In this document: positions 33,931 to 43,010 of the stretch, in pieces
Position numbering within the stretch: position 1 is the stretch's first letter
Layout of the letters: each line of letters opens with the position of its first letter
NCBI RefSeq assembly: GCF_900186865.1
Contig: NZ_LT906480.1
Span: 3,242,001-3,306,000 of the forward strand
DNA length: 64,000 nucleotides
Direction of reading: 5' to 3'
Source of the DNA: Stenotrophomonas maltophilia
GTDB lineage: Bacteria > Pseudomonadota > Gammaproteobacteria > Xanthomonadales > Xanthomonadaceae
Notes under the pieces: model-generated
Seen by the model: the letters and a program-made list of their open reading frames with translations, nothing else
Database searches by the model: none
Told to the model about the DNA's origin: nothing
Made by a program: the position numbers and the translations under genes

Positions 33931-36173
33931 CAGAAGTGCACGGTGGCGGTGGCCATCACCTGCCGCGGCGCGCCAACCTGCATGGTCGCCAGGCTGCGGG
34001 TCGGGTCGGCGGCGTAGGTGCCGTTGGTGTTGATCGAGGACAGGTAGCGCTTGTCGGTCAGGTTGGTCAGGTTCAGCGCCACGGTCAGGTTCTGCGCCGG
34101 GCCGAGCGTGCCGAAGTCATAGGCCACCGAAGCGTTGACCAGCCAGTAGCTGGGCACCGACACGTCGTTGGTATAGGTCACGTAACGCTTGCCGACATGG
34201 TTGGCGGCCAGGCGCAGGTCCCACGGGCCCGGGGTCCAGGCCAGGGTGCTGGCGAACATCCATTCCGGGGTGTCGACGGTCTTCTTGCCGCGGGTCGGCA
34301 CCACGCCGTTGTTGACGTAGTCGTTGTCGTAGGTGCTGTCATTCCACGACAGCGCGTTGGACCAGGCCAGGTCCTGCATCGGCTTCAGCTGCAGGGTCGC
34401 CTCGGCGCCGCGGCTGGTTACCGAACCGACGTTGGAGAACAGCGCCGGGCAACCGAGGATGCCCACGCACTGCGCGATGGCCAGCAGACGGTTGTCGAAC
34501 TTGACGTCGTACACCGCTACCGAGGCTTCATAGCCCTGGCCGTAGCCGCGCCAGCCCAGCTCGATGGTGCGCGACTGTTCCGGCTTCAGGTTCTTCGCGC
34601 TGGCATCGAAGGCGGCCTGCGGCACGTTGAACGGGCTGCCCACGCCCAGCGCGTAGGCGGCCACGTTCTTGGCGAACGAGCCGAAGATCTCGTTGCCCTC
34701 GTTGAGCTTGAAGTTGAAGCCCGCCTGCGGGAGCAGGCCCTTCTTCGAGGTCAGGCTGCTGTTGTTGGCATAGCTGCCCAGCGGCGTGCGCACGCGGGTG
34801 CGGGTGTGCGGCGACTTCGCGCCGATGTCGATGGTCAGGCGGTCATCGAACAGGCGGAAGCGGTCCAGCACGTAGAACTGGCGGGTGATGGTGGTGTAGC
34901 GCTGGTGCCACACGCGCTGGTCCGGATTGCGCAGGAAGAAGTCGTCAGTGATCGGGCCGTCGATGTAGTAGAAGTTGCGCTGCACGCTGTGGCCGTTGTC
35001 TTCGTACCACAGGCCCGCCTCCAGTTCGTGGCCCGCCACGTTCCAGGTGAACGCCGAGGTTACGCCGGTGCGGTCGATCGCATACTCGGTGGTGCGGATC
35101 GAGATCGGGATCTCGCGGCTGGTGCCCGGGTTGGACGGATTGGACGGGCTGAACCAGTGGCCCTGGCCACGGTTGCTGTGGTTGTAGACGTTGACCTTCA
35201 GGCGCATCGACTCGTTCAGGCCGAAATCACCGGCAATGCTGGACACATCGTCATTGCGCAGGCCGTGGCCGGAGTAATAGGCGTCCCACGGGCTGTTGAC
35301 GCCACCACTGTACTTTCCGCGTGCAGCAGCCACCGCGCGATCCCAGTCCGGCGCGTAGTTGTCCCAGTCCCAGCCGAGGCGATCGATCATCTCCAGCGAC
35401 AGGTCCTGGTAGTCGGCCTCGACACGGCGCGAAGCGTTGAACAGCGCGGTGATCCTGCTGTCCGTGCCGAAGTTGTAGGTGGCCTTGCCGTTGAACTGCT
35501 TCAGTTCCTGCGAGCCCTTGCCCTTCCACTTGTCGCCTTCGGAATACACGCCGGACAGGTAAGCGGCAAAGCCCTGGTGGTCGCCGGTATCGAGGCGCGC
35601 ATAGCTGCGGCGCGCATTGTCGCTGCCGAAGCTCTGTGCCAGCACGACCCCATATTCGGTGGACGGATCGATCGAGTAGAACTGGAACACGCCGCCGAGG
35701 TTGCTGGTGGACGGCGTACCCAGCGCACCAATGCCGGTGGAGACCTCCGCACCGCCCAGGTTCTCGCTGATCACCGCGCGGCTGATGTGCAGGCCGTTGC
35801 TGTTGCCGTAGGCCATGTTGCCCAGCGGGATGCCATCGAGGGTGTAGCCCAGGCGATTCTGGTTGAAGCCACGCAGGCTGATGCTGGTGGACCATTCGTA
35901 GGCGCCGGTGGCATCGGCCGATTCGAAATGCACGCCCGGCTTGGCCGCCAGCAGCTTCAGCGGGTTGGCACCGGGCGGCAGGACCTTCATGTCCTCGGCG
36001 GTCACGCGCTGCACCTGGCGGGCTTCGCCGCGGCCGATCACCGAGATCGAATCGAGAGTCGTGGCCGACTGCGCGTCGGTCGCCGGGGCGGTTTCAGCGA
36101 CAGCCAGCGACGGCAGCGAAGCACAGACCAGCAGGGCCAGCAGATTGCGGCGAAGCGGAGCGTGGGACGGCAT
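33930..36173 (-). CDS. TonB-dependent outer-membrane receptor
   Basis: A 747-residue beta-barrel transporter. Signal peptide (LRRNLLALLVCASLPSLAVAE), then the plug with TTLDSISVIGRGEA and LLAAKPGVHFES, and barrel strands ending in a terminal Phe (VMATATVHF). The start at 36173 has AAGGA nearby, while the GTG at 36194 is less likely. It is cotranscribed with phoD and lies behind a candidate Pho box, so I infer uptake of a phosphate-containing or phosphate-stress-linked compound, rather than a siderophore. The family also includes siderophore receptors, so the substrate is open. Confidence 0.92.
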   Translation of the reverse strand: MPSHAPLRRNLLALLVCASLPSLAVAETAPATDAQSATTLDSISVIGRGEARQVQRVTAEDMKVLPPGANPLKLLAAKPGVHFESADATGAYEWSTSISLRGFNQNRLGYTLDGIPLGNMAYGNSNGLHISRAVISENLGGAEVSTGIGALGTPSTSNLGGVFQFYSIDPSTEYGVVLAQSFGSDNARRSYARLDTGDHQGFAAYLSGVYSEGDKWKGKGSQELKQFNGKATYNFGTDSRITALFNASRRVEADYQDLSLEMIDRLGWDWDNYAPDWDRAVAAARGKYSGGVNSPWDAYYSGHGLRNDDVSSIAGDFGLNESMRLKVNVYNHSNRGQGHWFSPSNPSNPGTSREIPISIRTTEYAIDRTGVTSAFTWNVAGHELEAGLWYEDNGHSVQRNFYYIDGPITDDFFLRNPDQRVWHQRYTTITRQFYVLDRFRLFDDRLTIDIGAKSPHTRTRVRTPLGSYANNSSLTSKKGLLPQAGFNFKLNEGNEIFGSFAKNVAAYALGVGSPFNVPQAAFDASAKNLKPEQSRTIELGWRGYGQGYEASVAVYDVKFDNRLLAIAQCVGILGCPALFSNVGSVTSRGAEATLQLKPMQDLAWSNALSWNDSTYDNDYVNNGVVPTRGKKTVDTPEWMFASTLAWTPGPWDLRLAANHVGKRYVTYTNDVSVPSYWLVNASVAYDFGTLGPAQNLTVALNLTNLTDKRYLSSINTNGTYAADPTRSLATMQVGAPRQVMATATVHF

Positions 36174-36236
36174 GGAGGCGGATTCCTTGGGCACGCTGGA
36201 CGCCGAAGGGCGGCGTCGAAGAGCAGCAGCGGCGGA

Positions 36237-36270
36237 ATCGTAGAAGCCTCGCGTTACATGTCATTTACAC
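36237..36270 (-). promoter_or_regulatory. Candidate Pho-box promoter of the receptor-phoD operon
   Basis: On the minus strand GTGTAAA-TGAC-ATGTAAC (36270-36253) has two 7-bp repeats 4 bp apart, like a PhoB-binding 7-4-7 box. A -10-like TACGAT (36242-36237) starts 10 bp downstream, the spacing expected when the Pho box replaces the -35. The match is partial. Confidence 0.5.
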
Positions 36271-36318
36271 GCCACGTACGGAAGATTGGCGTTCTGAATG
36301 GTTTGCAAGCCGTGGGGT

Positions 36319-36344
36319 GGTTGCCGGCCAGCGGCCGGCACTAC
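36319..36344 (-). repeat. SMAG repeat
   Basis: GGTTGCCGGCCAGCGGCCGGCACTAC, directly after the dnaB stop and just upstream of the Pho-box region; oriented with CTAC at the right. Confidence 0.88.
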
Positions 36345-36346
36345 GG

Positions 36347-37777
36347 TTATTCGAATGAGCCGACCGAGTCGTGGGCCAGGTTGTCGAAGCGGGTGTACTC
36401 ACCGAAGAACTTCAGCTTGCACGATCCGGTCGGGCCACCACGGTGCTTGCCGATGATGATCTCGGCCAGGCCCTTGTCCGGCGAATTTTCCTTGTTGTAG
36501 TAATCGTCGCGGTAGATGAACACGATCATGTCCGCGTCCTGCTCGATTGCGCCCGATTCGCGAAGGTCGGCCATCACCGGGCGCTTGTCGGTACGTGTTT
36601 CCAGCGAGCGGTTGAGCTGCGACAGCGCGATCACCGGCACGTGCAGTTCCTTGGCCAGGCCCTTCAGCGAACGCGAGATCTCCGAGATTTCGGTGGCGCG
36701 GTTTTCGCTGTTGCCCGGCACGCTCATCAGCTGCAGGTAGTCGATCACCACCAGGCCCAGGTCGTGCTCGCGCTTGAGGCGGCGGCACTTGGAACGCAGC
36801 ACTTCCGGCGACACGCCCGGCGTATCGTCGATGAAGATCTTGGTTTCCTTCAGCATCTTGATTGCGCTGGTGACGCGGCTCCAGTCTTCATCTTCCAGCT
36901 GGCCGGTACGCAGGCGCTGCGCGTTGATGCGGCCGTTGGAGGAGATCAGGCGCATCGCCAGCTGCGAGGCCGACATTTCCATCGAGAACACCGCCACGCC
37001 CTTCTTCGACTTGATCGCCGCGTACTCGGCGATGTTCAGTGCAAAAGTCGTCTTGCCCATGGCCGGGCGCGCGGCGAGGATGATCAGGTCGGTCGGCTGC
37101 AGGCCGGCGGTCATCGCATCGAAGTCGTTGTAGCCGGTCGGCAGGCCGGTGATGTTGCCGCCGTTCTCGAAGCGGTTGCGCAGTTCCTCGAAGGCATCCT
37201 TCAGCGCGCCAGGCATCGCCACGAAGTCGGTACGGCCGCGTGCACCCTGTTCAGCGATGGCGAACACGCTCTTCTCCGCAGAGGCCAGCAGCTCACTGCT
37301 GTCACGGCCCTCAGGCTGGAAGCCATCGTTGACGATGTCGGTGCCGACCTGGATCAGCTGCCGCAGCACGGCCTTGTCACGCACGATCTCGGCATAGGCC
37401 ACGATGTTGGCCGCCGACGGCGTGGTGCTCGCCAGCTCGATCAGGTAGGCACCATCGCCCACCAGTTCCAGCTTGCCCTGTGATTCGAACCACTCGCCCA
37501 GGGTCACCGCGTCGAACGGCCGCTCGCGCTCGGACAGCTCACGGATCGCGCGGTAGATCATCTGGTGATCGCGGCGGTAGAAATCGCCCTCGGTCAGCTG
37601 GTCGTTGACCCGGTCGTAGGCCTCCGGCGCCAGCATCAGGCCACCCAGCACCGCCTGCTCGGCTTCCACCGAATGCGGCGGAACGCGCAACTGGTCGATA
37701 CGCGATTCATCGCGATCACGATCAAAGCCATCACCGCGCTCTCTGCGGTTGGAACGGAAGCCGGAACGAGCGGACAT
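36347..37777 (-). CDS. dnaB: Replicative DNA helicase
   Basis: A 476-residue hexameric helicase that unwinds DNA at the fork. The N-terminal domain (PPHSVEAEQAVLGGLML) and the RecA-like motor with Walker A (AARPAMGKTTFALN) and the motif VVIDYLQLM are present, with TEISEISRSLKGLAKELHVPV and DADMIVFIYRDDYY near the end. A 30-residue basic N-terminal extension (ARSGFRSNRRERGDGFDRDRD) precedes the conserved part. The start at 37777 has AGGAAA upstream. No intein is present. Confidence 0.97.
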   Translation of the reverse strand: MSARSGFRSNRRERGDGFDRDRDESRIDQLRVPPHSVEAEQAVLGGLMLAPEAYDRVNDQLTEGDFYRRDHQMIYRAIRELSERERPFDAVTLGEWFESQGKLELVGDGAYLIELASTTPSAANIVAYAEIVRDKAVLRQLIQVGTDIVNDGFQPEGRDSSELLASAEKSVFAIAEQGARGRTDFVAMPGALKDAFEELRNRFENGGNITGLPTGYNDFDAMTAGLQPTDLIILAARPAMGKTTFALNIAEYAAIKSKKGVAVFSMEMSASQLAMRLISSNGRINAQRLRTGQLEDEDWSRVTSAIKMLKETKIFIDDTPGVSPEVLRSKCRRLKREHDLGLVVIDYLQLMSVPGNSENRATEISEISRSLKGLAKELHVPVIALSQLNRSLETRTDKRPVMADLRESGAIEQDADMIVFIYRDDYYNKENSPDKGLAEIIIGKHRGGPTGSCKLKFFGEYTRFDNLAHDSVGSFE

Positions 37778-37930
37778 GCTGCGGTGTTTCCTGCAAAAGT
37801 GGGCCGGACGAGTGTAGGCATGCGCCGACCCCGGCAGCCATGGACAAGCCTGTGGATAAGCCGTGGAGAAACGGGGGATATCCGCCAGTGCCTGGCCACT
37901 CTGGCGCGGGGGCGTCGCAGTGCCTGCGAC

Positions 37931-37964
37931 GGGCGCCGTTGCGGCGCCCGGGTGGGTCATTATC
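37931..37964 (-). promoter_or_regulatory. Promoter region and leader hairpin of dnaB
   Basis: On the minus strand TGCGATAAT (extended -10, 37967-37959) lies in the 317-bp gap before dnaB. A GGGCGCC/GGCGCCC hairpin (37931-37949) lies in the expected leader. The rest of the gap shows no gene or clear signal. Confidence 0.45.
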
Positions 37965-38094
37965 GCAGATCAGGCGGCCAGGGTCGGATTCCGTGCAGCG
38001 CACGGACTCCGGTGCTCAGCGGAACGTAGGGCCAGGGCCCGCCGCTGCGCGCCGGGATCCGACCCGCGGCCTGGCTGCTGCTACCCCATCGGTC

Positions 38095-38655
38095 TCAGTC
38101 GCCCTTCACGTGCACCGCGATCAGTGCCAGGAACCGGTCCACGTACCCCTGCAGGAATTTCTGCGTGCCCTCGTTGTGGATCGTGCCGTCGGCGTCGATC
38201 AGGCCGTCCTTGAAATGGATGAACGCCTCGGGCTGGCCGAGCACGTGCATGTCCAGGAAGGCCAGGCTGTTGCGCAGGTGCTGCTGGGCCACGGCGGTGC
38301 CGATCTGGCCGATGGAGGCGCCGATCACCGCCGCCGGCTTGCCGGCAAACGCACTGTCACCGTAGGGGCGCGAGCCGACGTCGATGGCGTTCTTCAGCAC
38401 GCCCGGCACCGACCGGTTGTATTCGGGGGTCACGAACAGCACCGCGTCGGCGGCGCGCACCTGATCCTTCAGCCGGGTGCCCTGAGGCGGGTACTGGCCA
38501 TCGAAATCCTGGTCGTACAGCGGTAGATCACCAATCTGCACGTACTGGAAGCGCGCGCGGTCGCCAGCGATCTTCTCCAGCGCATGGGCCAGCTTGCGGT
38601 TGCAGGAATCCTTGCGCAGGCTGCCGACGAACACAGCGATGGTGGGGACGGACAT
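38095..38655 (-). CDS. NAD(P)H-dependent FMN reductase, ChrR/YieF-like
   Basis: A 186-residue flavodoxin-like flavoprotein. The FMN phosphate loop (VGSLRKDSCNRKLAHAL), TPEYNRSVPGVLKNAIDVGSRP and GKPAAVIGASIGQIGTA fit the NADPH-dependent FMN reductase family, whose members reduce quinones and chromate in two-electron steps. It is cytosolic and could counter oxidative stress. The start ATG has GGAG upstream. It is transcribed towards dnaB. Confidence 0.92.
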   Translation of the reverse strand: MSVPTIAVFVGSLRKDSCNRKLAHALEKIAGDRARFQYVQIGDLPLYDQDFDGQYPPQGTRLKDQVRAADAVLFVTPEYNRSVPGVLKNAIDVGSRPYGDSAFAGKPAAVIGASIGQIGTAVAQQHLRNSLAFLDMHVLGQPEAFIHFKDGLIDADGTIHNEGTQKFLQGYVDRFLALIAVHVKGD

Positions 38656-38721
38656 AGGGACATACTCCTCACGGTGCGGGAGGCCCAGCCTAGACGCCGG
38701 GCCCGTGCCGTCCGGTGAAGA

Positions 38722-40665
38722 TCAGCCCCCGGTCACGCGGGCCCGCACCTGCCGCCAATGCGCCTGCCAGGCCTGGAACATCAGCACGTTCCACAGGTGG
38801 GTATGCCACTTGCGCTGGCCGCCCAGGAACTGCTGCCACAGCGGCTGCACCGCCGCCGCTGACAGCACGCCTTCGCGCTCCAGGCGCGCCGGCTGCAACA
38901 GATCCTCGGCCCACGGCCGCAGGTCGCCCTTCAACCAGTCGCTGACCGGCGCGCCGAACCCGCGCTTGGGCCGGTGCACCATCGACTGCGGCACGTAGCG
39001 GCCAAGCACGCGCTTGAGCAGCACCTTGCTGGTGGTTTCGCTGCGCTTGAAGCCCAGCGGCAGCGACCAGGCGAACTCGGCCACGCGCCAGTCCAGCAGC
39101 GGCGCGCGTGCCTCCAGGCTGACCGCCATCGAGGTGCGGTCGACCTTGCAGAGCAGGTCATCCGGCAGGTAGGTCACGTAATCGGCCAGCATCATCGCGT
39201 CGGCCGGCGTGCCGGCACCGTGCAGCGGATCGGCCAGGTCGTAGAAGCTGCCGGCGGCCTGTGCGCCGGGCACTGCCGCGGCGGGGTCGCGCCAGCGCGA
39301 GATGCGGTTGCGGTACACGTCGCCAATGCCACGCGCGCCGGACTCGGCCAACAGCGCGGCCAGTCCGCCGGTCCGCGAGGCCTCGCCCTGGTGCTGCGCG
39401 CGCGCGCCCATCCAGCGTCGCAGCGGGCCCGGCACGCGGCCCAGCATCTGCCAGTTGCGCAGCGCGCGCACGTAGCGGGTATAGCCGAAGAACAGCTCAT
39501 CACCGCCGTCGCCAGACAACGCCACGGTCACGCCCTGCCGCGCCAGCCGGGCGACCAGCGCGGTCGGCACCTGCGAGGCATCGGCAAAGGGTTCGTCGAA
39601 CATTGCCGGCAGCTGCGGCACGACTGCCAGTGCATCCGCGCCGCTGACGTAGAGCTCGGTGTGGTCGCAGCCCAGATGCGTGGCCAGTTCCCTGGCCAGC
39701 GGTGCCTCGTCGTGGCCCGAATCGGTGAAGCCGATGCTGAAGCTGTGCACCGGCTGCCCGCTCTGCGCCTGCATCAGCGCCGCCACCAGCGACGAATCGG
39801 TACCGCCGGACAGGAACACGCCCACCGGCACGTCGGCCACCATGCGCAGCGCCACCGCGTCGCGCAGCAGCCCGTCCAGCTGCTCCTCTGCTTCCTCGAT
39901 GCGGCCCTGGAACGGCGCAGCCAGTGCCGCCTGCATGCGTGCACGCGCATCCCAGTACGGGCGCTGCGCCTGCTCCGGGCGATGCGCCGATGCACCCGCC
40001 GCTACGGCTTCGGCGTCCAGGCGCAGCATGCGGCCGGGCATCAGCTTGTAGCAGCGCTGGTGGATGCTGTGCGGGGCCGGAATGTAATCCAACCGCAGCA
40101 ACAGGGTCAGCGCGTCGCGGTCGATGTCGTTGTCGAACGCCGGGTGCTGCCACAGCGCTTTCAGTTCGGAACCGAACACCAGGGTGTCACCGGCCCAGCC
40201 GTAGTACAGCGGCTTCTTGCCAACGCGGTCGCGTGCCAGCCACAGGCACTGCGCCTGGCGGTCCCACAGCGCGATGGCGAACATGCCGTTGCAACGCTGC
40301 AGGGTTTCTTCCATGCCCCACTGCAGGATCGCCGCGAGCAGCACTTCGGTGTCGGAATGGCCACGGAAAGCATGCCCCAGCGGCTCCAGTTCGGCACGCA
40401 GGGCGGCGAAGTTGTAGACCTCGCCGTTGTAGGCCATCACGTAGCGGCCATCGGACGAGGCCATCGGCTGGTGGCCCAGCGGCGACAGATCGAGAATGCT
40501 CAGCCGACGGTGCGCCAGCGCGATGCCTGCCCCGGCATCGACCCAGCTGCCGCCATCATCCGGCCCGCGGTGGTGCAGCGCCTCGCCCATGGCCAGGACC
40601 TGCGCCTGCAGCACCTCGGCCGACGCCACCGGCGCCGGCAACAACATTCCCGCCAATCCACACAT
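38722..40665 (-). CDS. asnB: Asparagine synthetase B-like, glutamine-hydrolysing
   Basis: A 647-residue enzyme. Cys2 begins the N-terminal glutaminase domain (MCGLAGMLLP), with RRLSILDLSPLGHQPM and YNGEVYNF; the C-terminal synthetase domain has the ATP loop LSGGTDSSLVAALM and GDGGDELFFGYTRY. It is longer than E. coli AsnB (554), like the asparagine synthetase-type proteins found with polysaccharide or secondary-metabolite genes. The stop of the upstream E1 fusion is 3 bp before its ATG, with AGGAA for ribosome binding, so the pair is an operon. Whether its product is free asparagine is not certain. Confidence 0.93.
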   Translation of the reverse strand: MCGLAGMLLPAPVASAEVLQAQVLAMGEALHHRGPDDGGSWVDAGAGIALAHRRLSILDLSPLGHQPMASSDGRYVMAYNGEVYNFAALRAELEPLGHAFRGHSDTEVLLAAILQWGMEETLQRCNGMFAIALWDRQAQCLWLARDRVGKKPLYYGWAGDTLVFGSELKALWQHPAFDNDIDRDALTLLLRLDYIPAPHSIHQRCYKLMPGRMLRLDAEAVAAGASAHRPEQAQRPYWDARARMQAALAAPFQGRIEEAEEQLDGLLRDAVALRMVADVPVGVFLSGGTDSSLVAALMQAQSGQPVHSFSIGFTDSGHDEAPLARELATHLGCDHTELYVSGADALAVVPQLPAMFDEPFADASQVPTALVARLARQGVTVALSGDGGDELFFGYTRYVRALRNWQMLGRVPGPLRRWMGARAQHQGEASRTGGLAALLAESGARGIGDVYRNRISRWRDPAAAVPGAQAAGSFYDLADPLHGAGTPADAMMLADYVTYLPDDLLCKVDRTSMAVSLEARAPLLDWRVAEFAWSLPLGFKRSETTSKVLLKRVLGRYVPQSMVHRPKRGFGAPVSDWLKGDLRPWAEDLLQPARLEREGVLSAAAVQPLWQQFLGGQRKWHTHLWNVLMFQAWQAHWRQVRARVTGG

Positions 40666-40668
40666 GCA

Positions 40669-42948
40669 TCAAGGTTCCTGCGCCAGTTCAAGGGCGGCGC
40701 CAATCACCGCATTGTCGCTTGGAAGCCCGAACATTGCTGCCCCTGCCAGCGGGGTATAGGTATCGGCGCCGCAGACCCGGCGCAGCGGCAGGTGGCCGAA
40801 ACCGGCCTCGACCAGTGCGGTGACCACACCCTCGCCCACCCCTCCACTGTGGCGGCCCTCGTCCAGCACCAGCACGCGCCGTGCGCTGGCGGCCTGGCTG
40901 GCGATGAAGCCGGCATCCAGCGGCACCAGCCAGCGCAGGTCGACCACCCGTACCTGCCAGCCCAGTTGCTGTTCGATGGCCCGCGCTGCGCGCAGCGCCA
41001 TCGGCACGCCATTGCCGTAGGTGTAGACCACCAGGTCGCCAGCCTCCGGCCCGTAAACACGGCCTTCGCCCGGCACCAGTGCCCGGCCCTGGGCCGGGTA
41101 GTCGAACAGCCACTGGCCATCGCCCGGCTCATGCAGGTCCTTGCTCATGTACAGCGCGATCGGCTCCAGGAACACCGCCACGCGCCCATCCACCCGGGCC
41201 AGCGCCGCCAGCGTGCGCAGCATCATCACCGCGTCGTCGCCGCGCGATGGGCAGCCGACCACCAGCCCGGGGATGTCGCGCAGGGCGGTGACCGAGTTGT
41301 CGTTGTGGAAATGGCCGCCGAAACCCTTCTGGTAGCCCAGCCCGGCCACCCGCACCAGCATCGGGTTGCGGTACTGGTCGTTGGAGAAGAACTGCAGCGA
41401 ACAGGCTTCGCCACGCAGCTGGTCGATGGCGTTGTGCAGATAGGCCAGGTACTGGATCTCCGGGATCGGCAGCATGCCCATGTTGGCCAGGCCCTGCGCC
41501 ATGCCCAGGATCATGGTCTCGTCCAGCAGGGTGTTGAAGACCCGGCGCGGCCCGAAGCGGCGCAGCAGATCCTTGGTGACGGTGTAGACACCGCCCTTCT
41601 GCGCCACGTCCTCGCCGAACAGCAGGCTCTGCGGATACTTGGCCAGCAGCTCCTGCAGACCATGATTGATCTGGATTGCGAGATGCCGCGGCGCCTGTCG
41701 TTCCGGCAATGCCTCGGCACCGCCATAGAGTGCCTCGCGTGCTTCGGCAGCGACCTCGCGCTGCGCTTCGGCCTGCACCGCTGCAGGGGTGTACGGTGCC
41801 AGCGGCGCCATCACCTCCCGCAGCGACTGCAGCTTCGCACTGCCTTCGGCATCGGCGGCAGCGGCCATGCAGCGCGCGCGCATCGTTTCGTAGGCCACTT
41901 CGATGGCGGCCGCATCCATCCAGCCTGATTCCAGCGCGATCTGCGCCGAGCGCAGCAGCGGATCCTGCGCCTCGGCCGCGCACAGTTCCGGCAGCGCGCG
42001 CCATTCCACTTCAAAGTCGGTGCCGGCATGGCCCATCAGGCGCGTGGTGCGCAGATGCAGGAAGGTCGGCCGCCGCGTGCGCCGGCAGTGTTCCACCGCC
42101 GCCTGCACCTGGGCGTGCCCGGTGGCCAGGTCGAGACCATCGGCAAAGAAATAGTCCAGCCCCGGCTGGTGGCTGAAGCGCTCGGCGATCCAGCCATCGG
42201 GGGTCTTCACCGAGATGCCCAGGCCGTTGTCCTCGCAGACGAACAGGATCGGTGCCGGTAGTTTCTGGTAGGCCGACCACATCGCGGTATTGAAGGCGGT
42301 CTGCGCGGTGGCGTGGTTGGCCGACGCATCACCGAACGAGCACAGCACGATGCTGTCAGTGGGAATGGGCAGCGCCTGCCCCAGCCGCTTGCCACTCTCG
42401 ATGGCCAGTGCGGTGCCCAGCGCTTTGGGCAGGTGCGACGCAATCGTCGAGGTCTGCGGCAGCACCCACAATGGCTTGCTGCCCCACACTTTGTGGCGGC
42501 CACCGCTGGCCGGATCATCCGCGCTGGCGGCGAAGGACAGTGCCGCATCGCGCAGCGGGTCGATGCCCGGCACCTGCCGCGAACGCTCGGCCATGAAGGC
42601 GCCGGAACGATAGTGCAGGAAGGCAGGATCGGTGTGCCGGCAGGCCCGCGCCAGCAGCGCGTTGCCTTCATGGCCGGACGAACCGATGGTGTAGAAGACC
42701 TTGTTCTGCACGCGCAGCACGCGCGCCATCAGGTCCAGCTGGCGACTGGCCAGCTGCGAGTCGAACAGTTCATCGAAGGCGGCAGCGGTGAGCGTACTGC
42801 CCGGCAGGATCGGAGCATCTGCCGCGGGTCGCGGGCGCGGCGTCCCGCGCCACCCGCGCACCGCCTCAAGGAAATTGACGTCGCACACCTCGGCGCGGTT
42901 GAGCCCCCGCATGCGCGCGGGAATCGGATCCGGAACCACAGCGAACAT
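40669..42948 (-). CDS. Fused E1 alpha/beta 2-oxoacid dehydrogenase
   Basis: A 759-residue thiamine-diphosphate enzyme in which the alpha part (about 1-370) and beta part (about 390-750) of a branched-chain-type 2-oxoacid dehydrogenase E1 are joined. The alpha half has KALGTALAIESGKRLGQ and FGDASANHATAQTAFN (ThDP/Mg motif) and the beta half FGEDVAQKGGVY, YLAYLHNAIDQLRGEA and DLRWLVPLDAGF. GGAGGG precedes the ATG at 42948. No E2 or E3 gene is adjacent. It is coupled to asnB. It may decarboxylate a 2-oxoacid for a non-catabolic purpose; that is inference. Confidence 0.88.
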   Translation of the reverse strand: MFAVVPDPIPARMRGLNRAEVCDVNFLEAVRGWRGTPRPRPAADAPILPGSTLTAAAFDELFDSQLASRQLDLMARVLRVQNKVFYTIGSSGHEGNALLARACRHTDPAFLHYRSGAFMAERSRQVPGIDPLRDAALSFAASADDPASGGRHKVWGSKPLWVLPQTSTIASHLPKALGTALAIESGKRLGQALPIPTDSIVLCSFGDASANHATAQTAFNTAMWSAYQKLPAPILFVCEDNGLGISVKTPDGWIAERFSHQPGLDYFFADGLDLATGHAQVQAAVEHCRRTRRPTFLHLRTTRLMGHAGTDFEVEWRALPELCAAEAQDPLLRSAQIALESGWMDAAAIEVAYETMRARCMAAAADAEGSAKLQSLREVMAPLAPYTPAAVQAEAQREVAAEAREALYGGAEALPERQAPRHLAIQINHGLQELLAKYPQSLLFGEDVAQKGGVYTVTKDLLRRFGPRRVFNTLLDETMILGMAQGLANMGMLPIPEIQYLAYLHNAIDQLRGEACSLQFFSNDQYRNPMLVRVAGLGYQKGFGGHFHNDNSVTALRDIPGLVVGCPSRGDDAVMMLRTLAALARVDGRVAVFLEPIALYMSKDLHEPGDGQWLFDYPAQGRALVPGEGRVYGPEAGDLVVYTYGNGVPMALRAARAIEQQLGWQVRVVDLRWLVPLDAGFIASQAASARRVLVLDEGRHSGGVGEGVVTALVEAGFGHLPLRRVCGADTYTPLAGAAMFGLPSDNAVIGAALELAQEP

Positions 42949-43010
42949 CGAACACCCTCCGTGTCGTTGTTGCGTTCCGCCCGGCAATACCGGGCGCTAC
43001 CCTGTGGGCA

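Noticed and set aside
38974..41928. 984-codon plus-strand frame opposite asnB and the E1 fusion
   Set aside because: It spans two real genes antisense and has no ribosome site or recognisable domain.
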